Origin: Candidatus Aphodoplasma excrementigallinarum
Lineage (GTDB): Bacteria > Bacillota > Clostridia > UBA1381 > UMGS1253
NCBI GenBank assembly: GCA_018713805.1
Contig: DVOF01000123.1
Coordinates: 1 to 12,211, forward strand
DNA: 12,211 nt
Direction: 5' to 3'
The notes under the pieces were generated by a model, which did no database searches, was not told the origin of the DNA, and saw nothing but the letters and a program-made list of their open reading frames with translations. The position numbers were made by a program, and so were the translations under genes. How positions within the stretch are numbered: position 1 is the stretch's first letter; every line of letters begins with the position of its first letter. Shown piece after piece: positions 1 to 7,497 of the stretch.

Positions 1-620
1 CACACCAGCTCGACGAGGCGGAGCGGGGGTTCAGCTACATGGCGGACGCGCCGCTCGACATGCGGATGGACCAGAGCGCGGTAAAAAGCGCGTATGAGGT
101 CGTAAACGGCTATTCCGAGCAACAGCTTGCCGACGTTATTTTCCGCTATGGTGAGGAAAAGTGGGCAAAGCGGATTGCGCAGTTCATCGCGGAGTGGCGC
201 AAAGAAAAGCCGCTTGAGACGACGATGGAGCTCGTGGAGGTTATCCGCGCGGCGATCCCGAAGGGGGCGCGGCTTGAGGGCGGCAACCCGGCGAAGCGCA
301 CGTTCCAGGCGATCCGCATTGAGGTCAATGGGGAGCTTGCAATCCTGCGCGGCGCGCTTGACGCGTTTGCCGATAGGCTGAAAGCGGGCGGCAGGCTCGC
401 TGTGATTACGTTCCATTCATTGGAGGACCGGATTGTGAAGGATGCGTTCCGGGATTTGGCGCAGGGGTGTATTTGCCCAAAGGAGTTTCCGGTCTGCGTC
501 TGTGGCAGAAAGCCGCGGGCAAAGATACTGACCAAAAAGCCGGTAACGGCCTCGGCAGAGGAACTGCGGAAAAATTCGCGCGCAAAGAGCGCTAAGCTGC
601 GCGTGATCGAGATGTTATAA
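1..620 (+). CDS. rsmH: 16S rRNA (cytosine(1402)-N(4))-methyltransferase RsmH, 5'-truncated by the window edge
   Basis: RsmH uses S-adenosylmethionine to methylate N4 of C1402 in the 16S rRNA decoding centre. The open frame enters from the left edge (first complete codon at base 3) and reads HQLDEAERGFSYMADAPLDM, the classic RsmH central motif. It gives 205 visible residues ending in TAA at 618-620. The family is about 310 aa, so roughly the first 100 residues, including the SAM-binding glycine motif, lie upstream; the ATG at 39 is internal. Other family landmarks are YGEEKWAKRIA, NPAKRTFQAIRIEVNGEL (an Asn where His is common before PAKRTFQ), ITFHSLEDRIVK, and a C-x-C-x6-C-x-C cluster (codons at 468, 474, 495 and 501). 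It is the first dcw gene here; mraZ would be expected upstream but is not visible. Identification is secure. Confidence 0.97.
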   Translation, partial: HQLDEAERGFSYMADAPLDMRMDQSAVKSAYEVVNGYSEQQLADVIFRYGEEKWAKRIAQFIAEWRKEKPLETTMELVEVIRAAIPKGARLEGGNPAKRTFQAIRIEVNGELAILRGALDAFADRLKAGGRLAVITFHSLEDRIVKDAFRDLAQGCICPKEFPVCVCGRKPRAKILTKKPVTASAEELRKNSRAKSAKLRVIEML

Positions 621-662
621 AGGTGTAATACAAGGGATAAAACTTGGCAGGGGGTAGGAGCA

Positions 663-1145
663 GTGCGTACAAATGGGAATCTTGCGTTGAAACCGACGTA
701 TCAGGCGGTGCAGACAGAGGAGAACCGGAAAGTTGTAAAACGGCAGGAGAAGCCGAAGTCAAAGGCGAAAACGCTCAACATTGCGGTTGCGGTCTTCTAT
801 ATTGTCATCATTTTTGCGATTGCATTCTGCCTAATCAGCCGCGAAGTGAGCCTGTATGAAAAGAGCAGCGAGATCAGCCGCCTGGAGAGCCAGCTCGAAG
901 ACGCGCAGGCTGCCACAAAGCAGGCGCAGATTGCGGCAGAAAGCGCAATCGACCTCAATAAGATCGAGGAAGTGGCCACGACGAAATACGGCATGAGCCG
1001 CCCGGAGCAAAACCAGACGGCATATATCAATATCCAGCAGGACGACTACGTGGAAAAGGCAGCGGAAAAGGACGCAGGGCTTGAGCTGCAGCAGAGCATC
1101 CAGAGCGGGCTCAAAAATCTTTTTGGCATATTCGGCGTACAGTAA
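663..1145 (+). CDS. ftsL: Cell division protein FtsL-like (bitopic, coiled coil)
   Basis: This 160-aa protein has the FtsL/DivIC architecture. A basic cytoplasmic N-terminus (Lys/Arg-rich around residues 22-36) is followed by one membrane segment at about 38-59. An external heptad-like coiled coil spans about 62-105, and the family signature with KIEEVATTKYGMSRPE runs into QNQTAYI (about 100-122). A 35-residue polar tail follows. FtsL-type proteins are non-enzymatic scaffolds that join DivIB and DivIC and regulate the septal FtsW-PBP synthase. The start is GTG 663, because no ATG, GTG or TTG lies in frame between it and the rsmH stop. The best ribosome binding site is AGGGGGT (649-655) with a 7-nt spacer; a closer AGGAG at 656-660 is too near to be used. 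The position between rsmH and the class B PBP supports FtsL over DivIC, although the two are hard to separate by sequence alone. Confidence 0.88.
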   Translation: MRTNGNLALKPTYQAVQTEENRKVVKRQEKPKSKAKTLNIAVAVFYIVIIFAIAFCLISREVSLYEKSSEISRLESQLEDAQAATKQAQIAAESAIDLNKIEEVATTKYGMSRPEQNQTAYINIQQDDYVEKAAEKDAGLELQQSIQSGLKNLFGIFGVQ

Positions 1146-1308
1146 GCTTATACATGATAGTAGCAAATCAATCTGTGGATAAAGAGCAACTTTATGAAAG
1201 TGAGGCTTGAGAGCGATTTGGCAAAAGCAAATCTCTTTTGCCTCACTTTTTCGTTTCGGTTGGCAAAGGTACGGGGCGGCACGGGCCGCGGTCAATGGAG
1301 GGATGGAA
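1146..1308 (+). promoter_or_regulatory. Structured 163-bp leader between ftsL and the PBP gene
   Basis: This is the longest non-coding gap in the window. It contains a perfect 10-bp inverted repeat, AAAGTGAGGC (1197-1206) with GCCTCACTTT (1240-1249). Inside it sits a GATTTG/CAAATC stem (1215-1220 and 1228-1233), and five T residues occupy 1247-1251. A second perfect 8-bp stem, GGCAAAAG (1220-1227) with CTTTTGCC (1235-1242), shares bases 1240-1242 with the first, so the two cannot form fully together. A small GC stem, GCGGC/GCCGC (1276-1280 and 1285-1289), lies just before the ribosome binding site. This could be an attenuator, a weak terminator or an mRNA processing site. I found no promoter with good -35 and -10 boxes at proper spacing. 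The repeats are seen directly; the function is inferred. Confidence 0.5.
1297..1302 (+). promoter_or_regulatory. Ribosome binding site that decides the PBP start
   Basis: GGAGGG ends at 1302 and directly abuts an in-frame ATG at 1303, leaving no spacer for that codon. The next in-frame start codon, GTG at 1309, has a 6-nt spacer, which is close to ideal. The in-frame TTG at 1207 lies inside a stem-loop and has no Shine-Dalgarno sequence. The site therefore favours GTG 1309. Confidence 0.7.
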
Positions 1309-3510
1309 GTGGAAGCTCCAAAACGAAGGGTAAAAAAGCGGATCCTGTATTTTATGCTGGTTTTCTGTATTGCGTTCACGGCGCTTGCCGGGCGCGTGGC
1401 GTGGCTGCAGACGGTTGACGGCGACTACCTCAAGAAGGCGGCGACGCAGCAGCAGACGCGGGACCAGATTATCACCAGCAAGCGCGGCACGATCTACGAC
1501 CGCAACTACAAAGAGCTTGCGGTGAGCGCGTCGGTCGAAATGGTGACCGTTTCTCCCAATGAGATCAAACAGGCGGAAAGTTGTGACATTGTGGCACGCA
1601 AGCTCGCGGAGATCCTTTCGCTCAGCTATGACGACGTATATGCAAAGGTGACGAAAAACTCCGCCTATGAGATTATCAAGCGGAAGGTGGAGCCGGAGCA
1701 GACTGACCAGATCCGCGCGCTTAAGGCCGCGGATGAAACGAAGGCTGCCTTTGCAGGCGTCAGCCTGGAGGAGGATACGAAGCGGTATTACCCGAACGGC
1801 AGTTTTGCCTCGAATGTCCTGGGCTTTACCGGCACGGATAACCAGGGGCTGTATGGGATCGAAATGCAGTATGACGACGAGCTGTCCGGCGTTTCCGGGC
1901 GTGTTATCTCGGTCAAAAATGCGGTCGGCGTCGACATGCCATACAAGTATGAGGAAAAGTATGACTCGCAGGATGGGCTTAATGTCGTCCTGACGATCGA
2001 CGAAACTATCCAGCATTTTGCAGAAAAGCACTTAGAGCAGGCCTATGAGGAAAACAAACCGGAGCAGGGCGCGTTTGCGCTCGTAATCGCGCCAAAGACG
2101 GGCGAGGTGCTCGCCATGGCGACGGAGCCGGACTTTGACCCGAACAACCCGTATGAGATTACCGACCAGGAAACGCTCGACGCGATCGCGGCGCTCCCGG
2201 AGGAGGAACAGAGCAACGCGAGAAGCCAGGCGCTGATGGAGCTGTGGAAGAACAAGGCGGTCACGGACACGTATGAGCCGGGGTCGGTATTCAAGATATT
2301 GACGTACGCTATGGCGCTGGAGGAGGGCGTCGTCGATTTGGACGAAACCTTTACCTGCACAGGCGCGACAAAGGTCGGGCCAAACACCATCCACTGCTGG
2401 AAGACGGCGGGACACGGGACGGAGACGCTCAAGGAAGGACTGCAAAACTCCTGCAACCCGGTACTGATGGAGCTGGGGCGCAGGCTTGGCGTGGAGACAT
2501 TTTGCAAGTATTTCCGCCTGTTCGGCATGGACCAAAAGACGGGCTTTGACATCGTGGGCGAGAGCCAGGGCGTATTTTTCAAAGAGAGCGACATGCACGA
2601 GGTTGAGCTTGCAACATCTTCCTTCGGGCAGGGCTTCCAGGTAACGCCCCTGCAGCTTGCGGCGGCGATTTCCGGCATTGTAAACGGCGGCAACCTGATC
2701 CGGCCGCATATTGTAAAGGAATTGACGGATGAAAACGGCACCGTTGTGGAAAGCTTTGAACCAGAGGTTGTACGGCGGATTGTTTCCGAAGAAACGTCGG
2801 CGATTATGCGCGACTTTATTGAAGGTGTAGTGACAGAGGGAACCGGTAAGGGCGCAAAGATCGAGGGCTACCGCATCGGCGGCAAGACGGGTACGTCCGA
2901 GAAGCAGCCGCGCGGAAACGGCAAGTATGTCGCGTCCTTTATCGGCATTGCGCCGATGGACGACCCGGAGATTTTGTGTATTGTGGCAATCGATGAGCCG
3001 ACAGGGGGGTTGTTCCAGGGCAGCCAGATTGCCGCGCCGGTTGTGCGCAATATTTTAGAGGATACGCTTCGGTATATGGGCATTGAAAAACAGCTTGACG
3101 GCGAAGGGGACGTTTCCATGGAGTCGAGCGTGCCGGAGGTGCGCGGCCTTGCGCTCTCCGACGCGCAGAGCCAGCTCACCGACGAAGGGTTTGCGGTACA
3201 GGTGGTTGGCGAGAGCGACACCGTACAGCAGCAGCTCCCCAAGCCGGGTGCTAGCCTTGCGAAGGGATCTACGGTTATTTTATATACGGATACGACAGAG
3301 GTTGCGACGGTGACGGTGCCAGATGTGACGGGCATGAGCCTGTCGCAGGCGACGCAGGCCATTGAGTCGGCAGGGCTGAACATCGAGGTGCTGGGCGGCG
3401 CGGATGATTCCGGCAATACGCCTGCCAGCAAGCAGGACCCGCCGGCTGGAACAGAGGTCAACCCCGCTACGACGGTGCGGGTAGAGTTTATCTATATGGA
3501 CGGTGATTAA
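1309..3510 (+). CDS. pbpB/spoVD: Class B penicillin-binding protein with two PASTA domains (FtsI/PBP2B/SpoVD family)
   Basis: This is a D,D-transpeptidase that cross-links septal (or spore) peptidoglycan outside the membrane, partnered with the SEDS protein encoded downstream. From GTG 1309 it has 733 residues (735 if ATG 1303 is used). A short basic N-terminus precedes one membrane segment, about residues 11-30. The PBP dimerisation domain follows, with the typical RGTIYDRN motif. The transpeptidase domain carries SVFK (nucleophile S326, K329), SCN (381-383) and KTGTS (526-530), all intact and in the usual order. Two C-terminal PASTA domains start near VPEV (about 608) and VPDV (about 670) and end by about residue 730. 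PASTA domains occur on both PBP2B-type and SpoVD-type enzymes, so sequence alone does not tell vegetative from sporulation use. The position after ftsL fits a division transpeptidase. The family call is secure. Confidence 0.95.
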   Translation: MEAPKRRVKKRILYFMLVFCIAFTALAGRVAWLQTVDGDYLKKAATQQQTRDQIITSKRGTIYDRNYKELAVSASVEMVTVSPNEIKQAESCDIVARKLAEILSLSYDDVYAKVTKNSAYEIIKRKVEPEQTDQIRALKAADETKAAFAGVSLEEDTKRYYPNGSFASNVLGFTGTDNQGLYGIEMQYDDELSGVSGRVISVKNAVGVDMPYKYEEKYDSQDGLNVVLTIDETIQHFAEKHLEQAYEENKPEQGAFALVIAPKTGEVLAMATEPDFDPNNPYEITDQETLDAIAALPEEEQSNARSQALMELWKNKAVTDTYEPGSVFKILTYAMALEEGVVDLDETFTCTGATKVGPNTIHCWKTAGHGTETLKEGLQNSCNPVLMELGRRLGVETFCKYFRLFGMDQKTGFDIVGESQGVFFKESDMHEVELATSSFGQGFQVTPLQLAAAISGIVNGGNLIRPHIVKELTDENGTVVESFEPEVVRRIVSEETSAIMRDFIEGVVTEGTGKGAKIEGYRIGGKTGTSEKQPRGNGKYVASFIGIAPMDDPEILCIVAIDEPTGGLFQGSQIAAPVVRNILEDTLRYMGIEKQLDGEGDVSMESSVPEVRGLALSDAQSQLTDEGFAVQVVGESDTVQQQLPKPGASLAKGSTVILYTDTTEVATVTVPDVTGMSLSQATQAIESAGLNIEVLGGADDSGNTPASKQDPPAGTEVNPATTVRVEFIYMDGD

Positions 3511-3538
3511 GCCATAGGCATTGTGCCGTTTGGCGGAC

Positions 3539-3543
3539 GGGAG
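3539..3543 (+). promoter_or_regulatory. Ribosome binding site that decides the murE start
   Basis: GGGAG at 3539-3543 has an 8-nt spacer to ATG 3552. It overlaps the alternative in-frame GTG 3543, so that codon cannot be the start served by this site. ATG 3564 is too distant at 20 nt. Confidence 0.7.
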
Positions 3544-3551
3544 TGAATGGT

Positions 3552-5027
3552 ATGCAAGATGCGATGCAATTACGGGAACTGATGAAGGGGCTGCGCGTGA
3601 TCGGAAACGAGCGGGCGCTCAACGTGGAGATAACCGGGATTTCATACGATTCCAGAACCGTACAGCCGGGGGATGTATTTGTCTGCATCAAAGGGTTTCA
3701 GACCGACGGGCACAAATATGCTTCCGCAGCGGCGGCAAACGGCGCGGCGGCGATTGTTGCCTGTGATACGCTCAATATGTCGGGTGTGCCCGTGCTCTAC
3801 ACACCGGATACGCGGCTTGCGCTGGCGCAGATGTCAAAGGCGTTTTTCGGCGACCCGCTTCGGGATATCAAACTGATTGGCGTGACGGGTACGAACGGGA
3901 AAACGACGGTGACCTATCTGGTCAAATCCATTTTAGAGGCGGCGGGCAAAAAGGTCGGCCTGATTGGCACGAACCAAAACATGATCGGCGAAACCGTCAT
4001 AGCGACCGAGCGCACAACGCCGGAGTCGTTTGAGCTTTACAAAATATTCCGCCAGATGGCGGACGCAGGCGCGGAGTATGTCGTGATGGAGGTGTCGAGC
4101 CACGCGCTCGAGCTGCACCGCGTGGGCGGATGCGAATTTGCTGTGGCGGCGTTTACGAACCTGACGCAGGACCATCTTGACTTCCATGGTACGATGGAGC
4201 ATTACTACGAAGCAAAGCGCAAGCTGTTTGACATGTGCGAAAGCGCGGTGATCAACATAGACGACCCATATGGCGCACGGCTCGCGGCGGGGTGCCCGTG
4301 CCCGGTTCTGACCTATGGCACAGGCAAAGACGCGGCGCTGGGCGCGTCGGACATTGCCGTGACGGCAAAGGGCGTGACCTACGGCCTCGAATACGAGGGG
4401 CAGATGTATAGCGCGCATTTGGGGATTCCGGGCAAGTTTTCCGTCTACAATTCGCTTGCGGCGCTCGGATGCGCGCTGTCGCTCGGGTTTGAGGCAGAAT
4501 TCTGCCTTGATGCGCTTGGCAAGGCGCACGGCGTGAAGGGCCGCGCCGAGGTCGTGCCCACGGACACGGACTATACCGTTTTGATCGACTATGCACATAC
4601 GCCCGACGGGCTTGAAAATATTATATCTACAGTGAATGAATTTAAAACGCACCACGTGGTTACGCTGTTTGGCTGCGGCGGGGACCGCGACCGGACCAAA
4701 CGTCCCAGGATGGGATTGGCTGCCGGGCGGCTGTCCGACTTTTTGATTGTCACGTCGGACAATCCGCGCAGCGAGGAGCCGGGCAAAATCATCGACGACA
4801 TCATGCCGGGTGTGATCGAGTCGGGCTGCCCCTACGTGCGTATCGAGAACCGCCGCGAGGCGATCGCCTATGCGCTTGCGCATGCGGAGGCGGGCGACAT
4901 CATCATTTTGGCGGGCAAAGGGCATGAAACATACCAGATTTTAAAAGATAAAACCATTCATTTTGACGAGCGCGAAATCGTGCATGAATTGTTAAAGGAA
5001 CAGGAGACAGAGCATGGAGAAGCTTAG
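3552..5027 (+). CDS. murE: UDP-MurNAc-L-Ala-D-Glu:meso-2,6-diaminopimelate ligase MurE
   Basis: MurE is the cytoplasmic ATP-dependent ligase that adds the third stem-peptide residue to UDP-MurNAc-L-Ala-D-Glu. The 491-aa product is of normal length and shows the Mur ligase order. An N-terminal UDP-binding domain contains SYDSRTVQPGDVFVC, followed by the ATP loop GTNGKTT (113-119), MEVSSHALELHRV, and FTNLTQDHLDFHG. YYEAKRK follows, with K222 in the place of the lysine known to be carbamylated in this family. DYAHTPDGLE, GCGGDRDRTKRP and AGKGHETYQI come later. The DNPR motif (D403-R406) is the family hallmark of meso-diaminopimelate selection, as opposed to lysine. The start ATG 3552 is chosen from the GGGAG site. 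It lies 41 bp after the PBP stop; a small nested inverted repeat (GCCA/TGGC around GGCA/TGCC, 3511-3534) sits in that gap. The gene overlaps murF by 14 bp. Confidence 0.97.
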   Translation: MQDAMQLRELMKGLRVIGNERALNVEITGISYDSRTVQPGDVFVCIKGFQTDGHKYASAAAANGAAAIVACDTLNMSGVPVLYTPDTRLALAQMSKAFFGDPLRDIKLIGVTGTNGKTTVTYLVKSILEAAGKKVGLIGTNQNMIGETVIATERTTPESFELYKIFRQMADAGAEYVVMEVSSHALELHRVGGCEFAVAAFTNLTQDHLDFHGTMEHYYEAKRKLFDMCESAVINIDDPYGARLAAGCPCPVLTYGTGKDAALGASDIAVTAKGVTYGLEYEGQMYSAHLGIPGKFSVYNSLAALGCALSLGFEAEFCLDALGKAHGVKGRAEVVPTDTDYTVLIDYAHTPDGLENIISTVNEFKTHHVVTLFGCGGDRDRTKRPRMGLAAGRLSDFLIVTSDNPRSEEPGKIIDDIMPGVIESGCPYVRIENRREAIAYALAHAEAGDIIILAGKGHETYQILKDKTIHFDEREIVHELLKEQETEHGEA

Positions 5028-6399
5028 CGTAAAGGAGGCCGCGGCGGCGTGCGGCGGCACGCTTTTGTGGGGCGATGGAAACACAGTCATAGCAGGCGTT
5101 ACGACGGACAGCCGCAAAAGCGGGGAAAATATGCTGTTTATCCCGCTTGAGGGGCCGACCTTCGACGGGCACGCATTTATCCGCGCGGCGTTTGACACCG
5201 GCGCGGTGGCGGCGCTGACGCATAAGGACGTCGAGCCCTTTTGCGACGGCGCGCTGATCCGCGTGAAAGATACAAAGCAGGCGCTCGCCGACCTTGCGCG
5301 CTATTATTTACAGAAATTCGACATCCCTGTCGTAGCGGTCACCGGCTCGGTTGGCAAAACGACGACAAAGGATATGGTTGCGGCGGCATTGGGGGAGAAG
5401 TATCGCGTGTTAAAAACACAGGGCAACTTCAACAACGACATTGGCTTGCCGCTGACGGTGTTTGAGATCGACCGCACGCATGAGATTGCGGTGCTGGAGA
5501 TGGGGATGAACCATTTTGGGGAGATTCGCCATCTTGCCTCGATCGCACACCCGGACTGCGCGCTTATCACGAATATTGGGATGGCGCATATCGAGAACCT
5601 CGGCTCGCAGGAAGGGATTTTGCGGGCCAAGCTTGAGGTTACATCTTATTTTGACGAAAGCAACACGCTGTTTTTAAACGGCGACGACGCGATGCTGTCC
5701 ACCGTGGAGGCGGCGGGCTATTCCATCGTCCGGTTTGGGACCGGCGCAGGGTGTGCCTACCGCGCAGAAAATATTGTTTTGGACGCGGACAGCGTAGCCT
5801 TTGACGCTATATATGACGGCGGCGGGCAGCACATTGTGGTGAATCTGCCCGGCATGCATAACGTTTATAACGCGCTTGCCGCGTTTGCGGCTGCTAAGCA
5901 CTATGGCGTGCCCGACGCGGCGATTGCCACAGGATTGGCGGCCTTTACACCGTCGAAAATGCGCATGGACATCCGCCGATTTGGCGGCATTACGCTCATC
6001 AACGACTGTTATAACGCTTCGCCGGATTCGATGCGCGCCGCGCTTGCGGTGCTGGCGGGGACGGAGGCGAAGCGCCGCGTCGCCATTTTGGGCGATATTT
6101 TAGAGATGGGCAGCTTCGGCCCCGCGGCGCATGAGGCGCTGGGAGAGGATGCGGCGCGCTGCGCCGACGTTCTGCTGACAACGGGGACGGACGCGGCGCA
6201 TCTGCACAGCGGCGCCCTTGCCGCCGGCATGCAGGTGGGAAACGCGCTGCACTTTGCAAATAACAAGGAAGTCATTGCCGCGCTCGGCGATATCCTGCGC
6301 GAGGGGGACGCCGTTTTGGTGAAGGCGTCGCGCGGGATGCAGTTTGAGCAGATTGCCTTGGGGATTGAGAAATTGTTTTTGGATACAGAAAACAAGTAA
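5014..6399 (+). CDS. murF: UDP-MurNAc-tripeptide:D-alanyl-D-alanine ligase MurF
   Basis: MurF joins D-Ala-D-Ala to the UDP-MurNAc-tripeptide made by MurE, completing the cytoplasmic pentapeptide precursor. The 461 residues match the family length. Landmarks are TDSRKSGENMLFIPL in the N-terminal substrate domain, the ATP loop TGSVGKTT (110-117), TQGNFNNDIGLPLTVF, EMGMNHFGEI, ITNIGMAHIENLGS, RAKLEV (K206), and NDCYNASPDS (from 330), typical of MurF. The ATG at 5014 has AGGAG at 5002-5006 with a 7-nt spacer, within the end of murE. The 14-bp overlap with murE (stop TAG 5025-5027) suggests coupled translation of consecutive pathway enzymes. No key residue appears to be missing. Confidence 0.97.
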   Translation: MEKLSVKEAAAACGGTLLWGDGNTVIAGVTTDSRKSGENMLFIPLEGPTFDGHAFIRAAFDTGAVAALTHKDVEPFCDGALIRVKDTKQALADLARYYLQKFDIPVVAVTGSVGKTTTKDMVAAALGEKYRVLKTQGNFNNDIGLPLTVFEIDRTHEIAVLEMGMNHFGEIRHLASIAHPDCALITNIGMAHIENLGSQEGILRAKLEVTSYFDESNTLFLNGDDAMLSTVEAAGYSIVRFGTGAGCAYRAENIVLDADSVAFDAIYDGGGQHIVVNLPGMHNVYNALAAFAAAKHYGVPDAAIATGLAAFTPSKMRMDIRRFGGITLINDCYNASPDSMRAALAVLAGTEAKRRVAILGDILEMGSFGPAAHEALGEDAARCADVLLTTGTDAAHLHSGALAAGMQVGNALHFANNKEVIAALGDILREGDAVLVKASRGMQFEQIALGIEKLFLDTENK

Positions 6400-6417
6400 A
6401 ACGCGGAGGTTTGGAAA

Positions 6418-7404
6418 ATGGGGGAAATCATACGGCAGTTGGCGCCATACCTGATCACGTTCGGGATTGCGCTGGTGGTGAGCCTGCTGATCGGCCCGGT
6501 ATTCATCCCGCTGTTGCACCGGCTCAAGTTCGGGCAGGAAATCCGGGAAGAGGGGCCAAGCTGGCACAAGAAAAAGTCGGGCACGCCGACGATGGGCGGC
6601 ATTATTTTCATTATCGGTGCCTGCGCGGCAACTCTGATTATGACGCGGGAAACGACGGCGGTGGCGGCGCTTTTGTGCGCGGTCGGCTTTGGGCTGATTG
6701 GGTTTTTGGACGACTTTATCAAAGTCGTTTTGAAGCGTAACCTGGGCCTGACGGCGCTCCAGAAGTTGGCGCTGCAAATTGCGCTTTCAGTTGCGTTTGT
6801 CGTGACGCTCAACGCGCTCGGGCTTTTGCACACCGACATTGTTTTGCCGTTTGTCAAAGGGACGCTTGACCTCGGATGGTTTTATATCGTGTTTGCCGTA
6901 TTCATCATGGTCGGGTTTGTCAACGCGGTGAACCTGACGGACGGGCTCGACGGCCTGGCGACGAGCGTGACGGCGGTTGTTTCGCTGTTTTTTGCCGCGG
7001 TTTCGCTTCTGTGCGGCAATGGCAGCCTGGCGGCGTTCCTTATCGCGCTGACGGGCGGGTGTGTCGGCTTTCTGGCGTTTAACCACTATCCGGCCAAGGT
7101 ATTCATGGGTGATACGGGGTCGCTGTTTTTGGGCGGGGCGATATCCGCCGCCGCGCTGGTGCTCAAAATGCCCCTGCTTTTGGTCATTGTCGGCATTATT
7201 TATGTCGTGGAGGCGCTTTCCGTCATTTTGCAGGTGCTGTCGTTTAAGCTGACCGGGAAGCGTATCTTTAAAATGAGCCCGATCCACCACCACTTTGAGA
7301 TGTGCGGGTGGAGAGAGGTCAAAATCGTTTCGGTGTTCTGCGCTGTGACGGTTGTTTTTTGCGTAATCGGCTATTTTGCCGCCGCGCCGTTTCTGGCGCT
7401 TTAG
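6418..7404 (+). CDS. mraY: Phospho-N-acetylmuramoyl-pentapeptide transferase MraY (lipid I synthase)
   Basis: MraY is an integral membrane enzyme that transfers phospho-MurNAc-pentapeptide from UDP to undecaprenyl phosphate, forming lipid I on the inner membrane face. The 328-aa product is very hydrophobic, with about ten membrane segments. Its loops carry the conserved motifs: GPSWHKKKSGTPTMGG, the DD pair at D98-D99 in FLDDFIKV, NLTDGLDGLA (172-181), MGDTGS with D232, and the HHH motif (290-292) in SPIHHHFEM. All residues known to be critical in the family are present. A strong GGAGG (6405-6409) lies 8 nt before the ATG, and the gene begins 18 bp after murF. Downstream there is a 93-bp gap where murD commonly sits in Firmicute clusters. 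Confidence 0.97.
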   Translation: MGEIIRQLAPYLITFGIALVVSLLIGPVFIPLLHRLKFGQEIREEGPSWHKKKSGTPTMGGIIFIIGACAATLIMTRETTAVAALLCAVGFGLIGFLDDFIKVVLKRNLGLTALQKLALQIALSVAFVVTLNALGLLHTDIVLPFVKGTLDLGWFYIVFAVFIMVGFVNAVNLTDGLDGLATSVTAVVSLFFAAVSLLCGNGSLAAFLIALTGGCVGFLAFNHYPAKVFMGDTGSLFLGGAISAAALVLKMPLLLVIVGIIYVVEALSVILQVLSFKLTGKRIFKMSPIHHHFEMCGWREVKIVSVFCAVTVVFCVIGYFAAAPFLAL

Positions 7405-7497
7405 GTTGCGGCCGTGCGGCATTGTATGATACACTGACTTTTGCGAGATCGATATACGATAGAATTCGTGGCGGCAGCCGCCGCAGGAGGGAAACAT
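7405..7497 (+). other. Intergenic gap mraY-ftsW, at the usual place of murD
   Basis: These 93 bp separate mraY from the ftsW-type gene. They hold the AGGAGGG ribosome binding site of ftsW (7485-7491, 6-nt spacer to ATG 7498). Directly upstream of it is a small GC inverted repeat, GGCGG/CCGCC (7470-7474 and 7478-7482). Several -10-like hexamers (TATGAT 7425-7430, TAGAAT 7460-7465) are present, but none has a credible -35 box at 16-18 bp. I see no remnant of MurD coding sequence. A TTG at 7441 is in frame with ftsW but has no ribosome binding site. Confidence 0.5.

Noticed and set aside
644..859. Alternative 71-codon frame starting at TTG 644 over the ftsL start
   Set aside because: It is out of frame with the clear membrane/coiled-coil FtsL reading, Cys-rich and without family features.
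1146..1195. Promoter for the PBP gene in the AT-richer start of the leader
   Set aside because: TTGGCA at 1123-1128 and TATACA at 1149-1154 are 20 bp apart. Other combinations are worse, so no promoter is called.
1197..1251. Canonical intrinsic terminator after ftsL
   Set aside because: Only two T residues remain beyond the 10-bp stem and the loop is long. The alternative 8-bp stem has its T-run 4 nt away. It is reported as a structured leader rather than a terminator.
1194..1418. Possible 74-codon leader ORF starting at ATG 1194 and overlapping the PBP start in another frame
   Set aside because: It has no convincing Shine-Dalgarno sequence, runs through the stem-loop region, and its 3' part is simply the out-of-frame reading of the PBP N-terminus. 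A leader peptide cannot be excluded but is not supported.
3933..4925. Minus-strand open frame of about 330 codons opposite murE
   Set aside because: It is a mirror of GC-rich murE codons with an Arg/Ala/His-rich composition and no domain signature.
7421..7465. Possible sigma-A or sporulation sigma-E promoter upstream of ftsW/spoVE
   Set aside because: -10-like strings (TATGAT, TAGAAT, GATACACT, TATACGAT) exist, but no matching -35 element lies at an accepted spacing.
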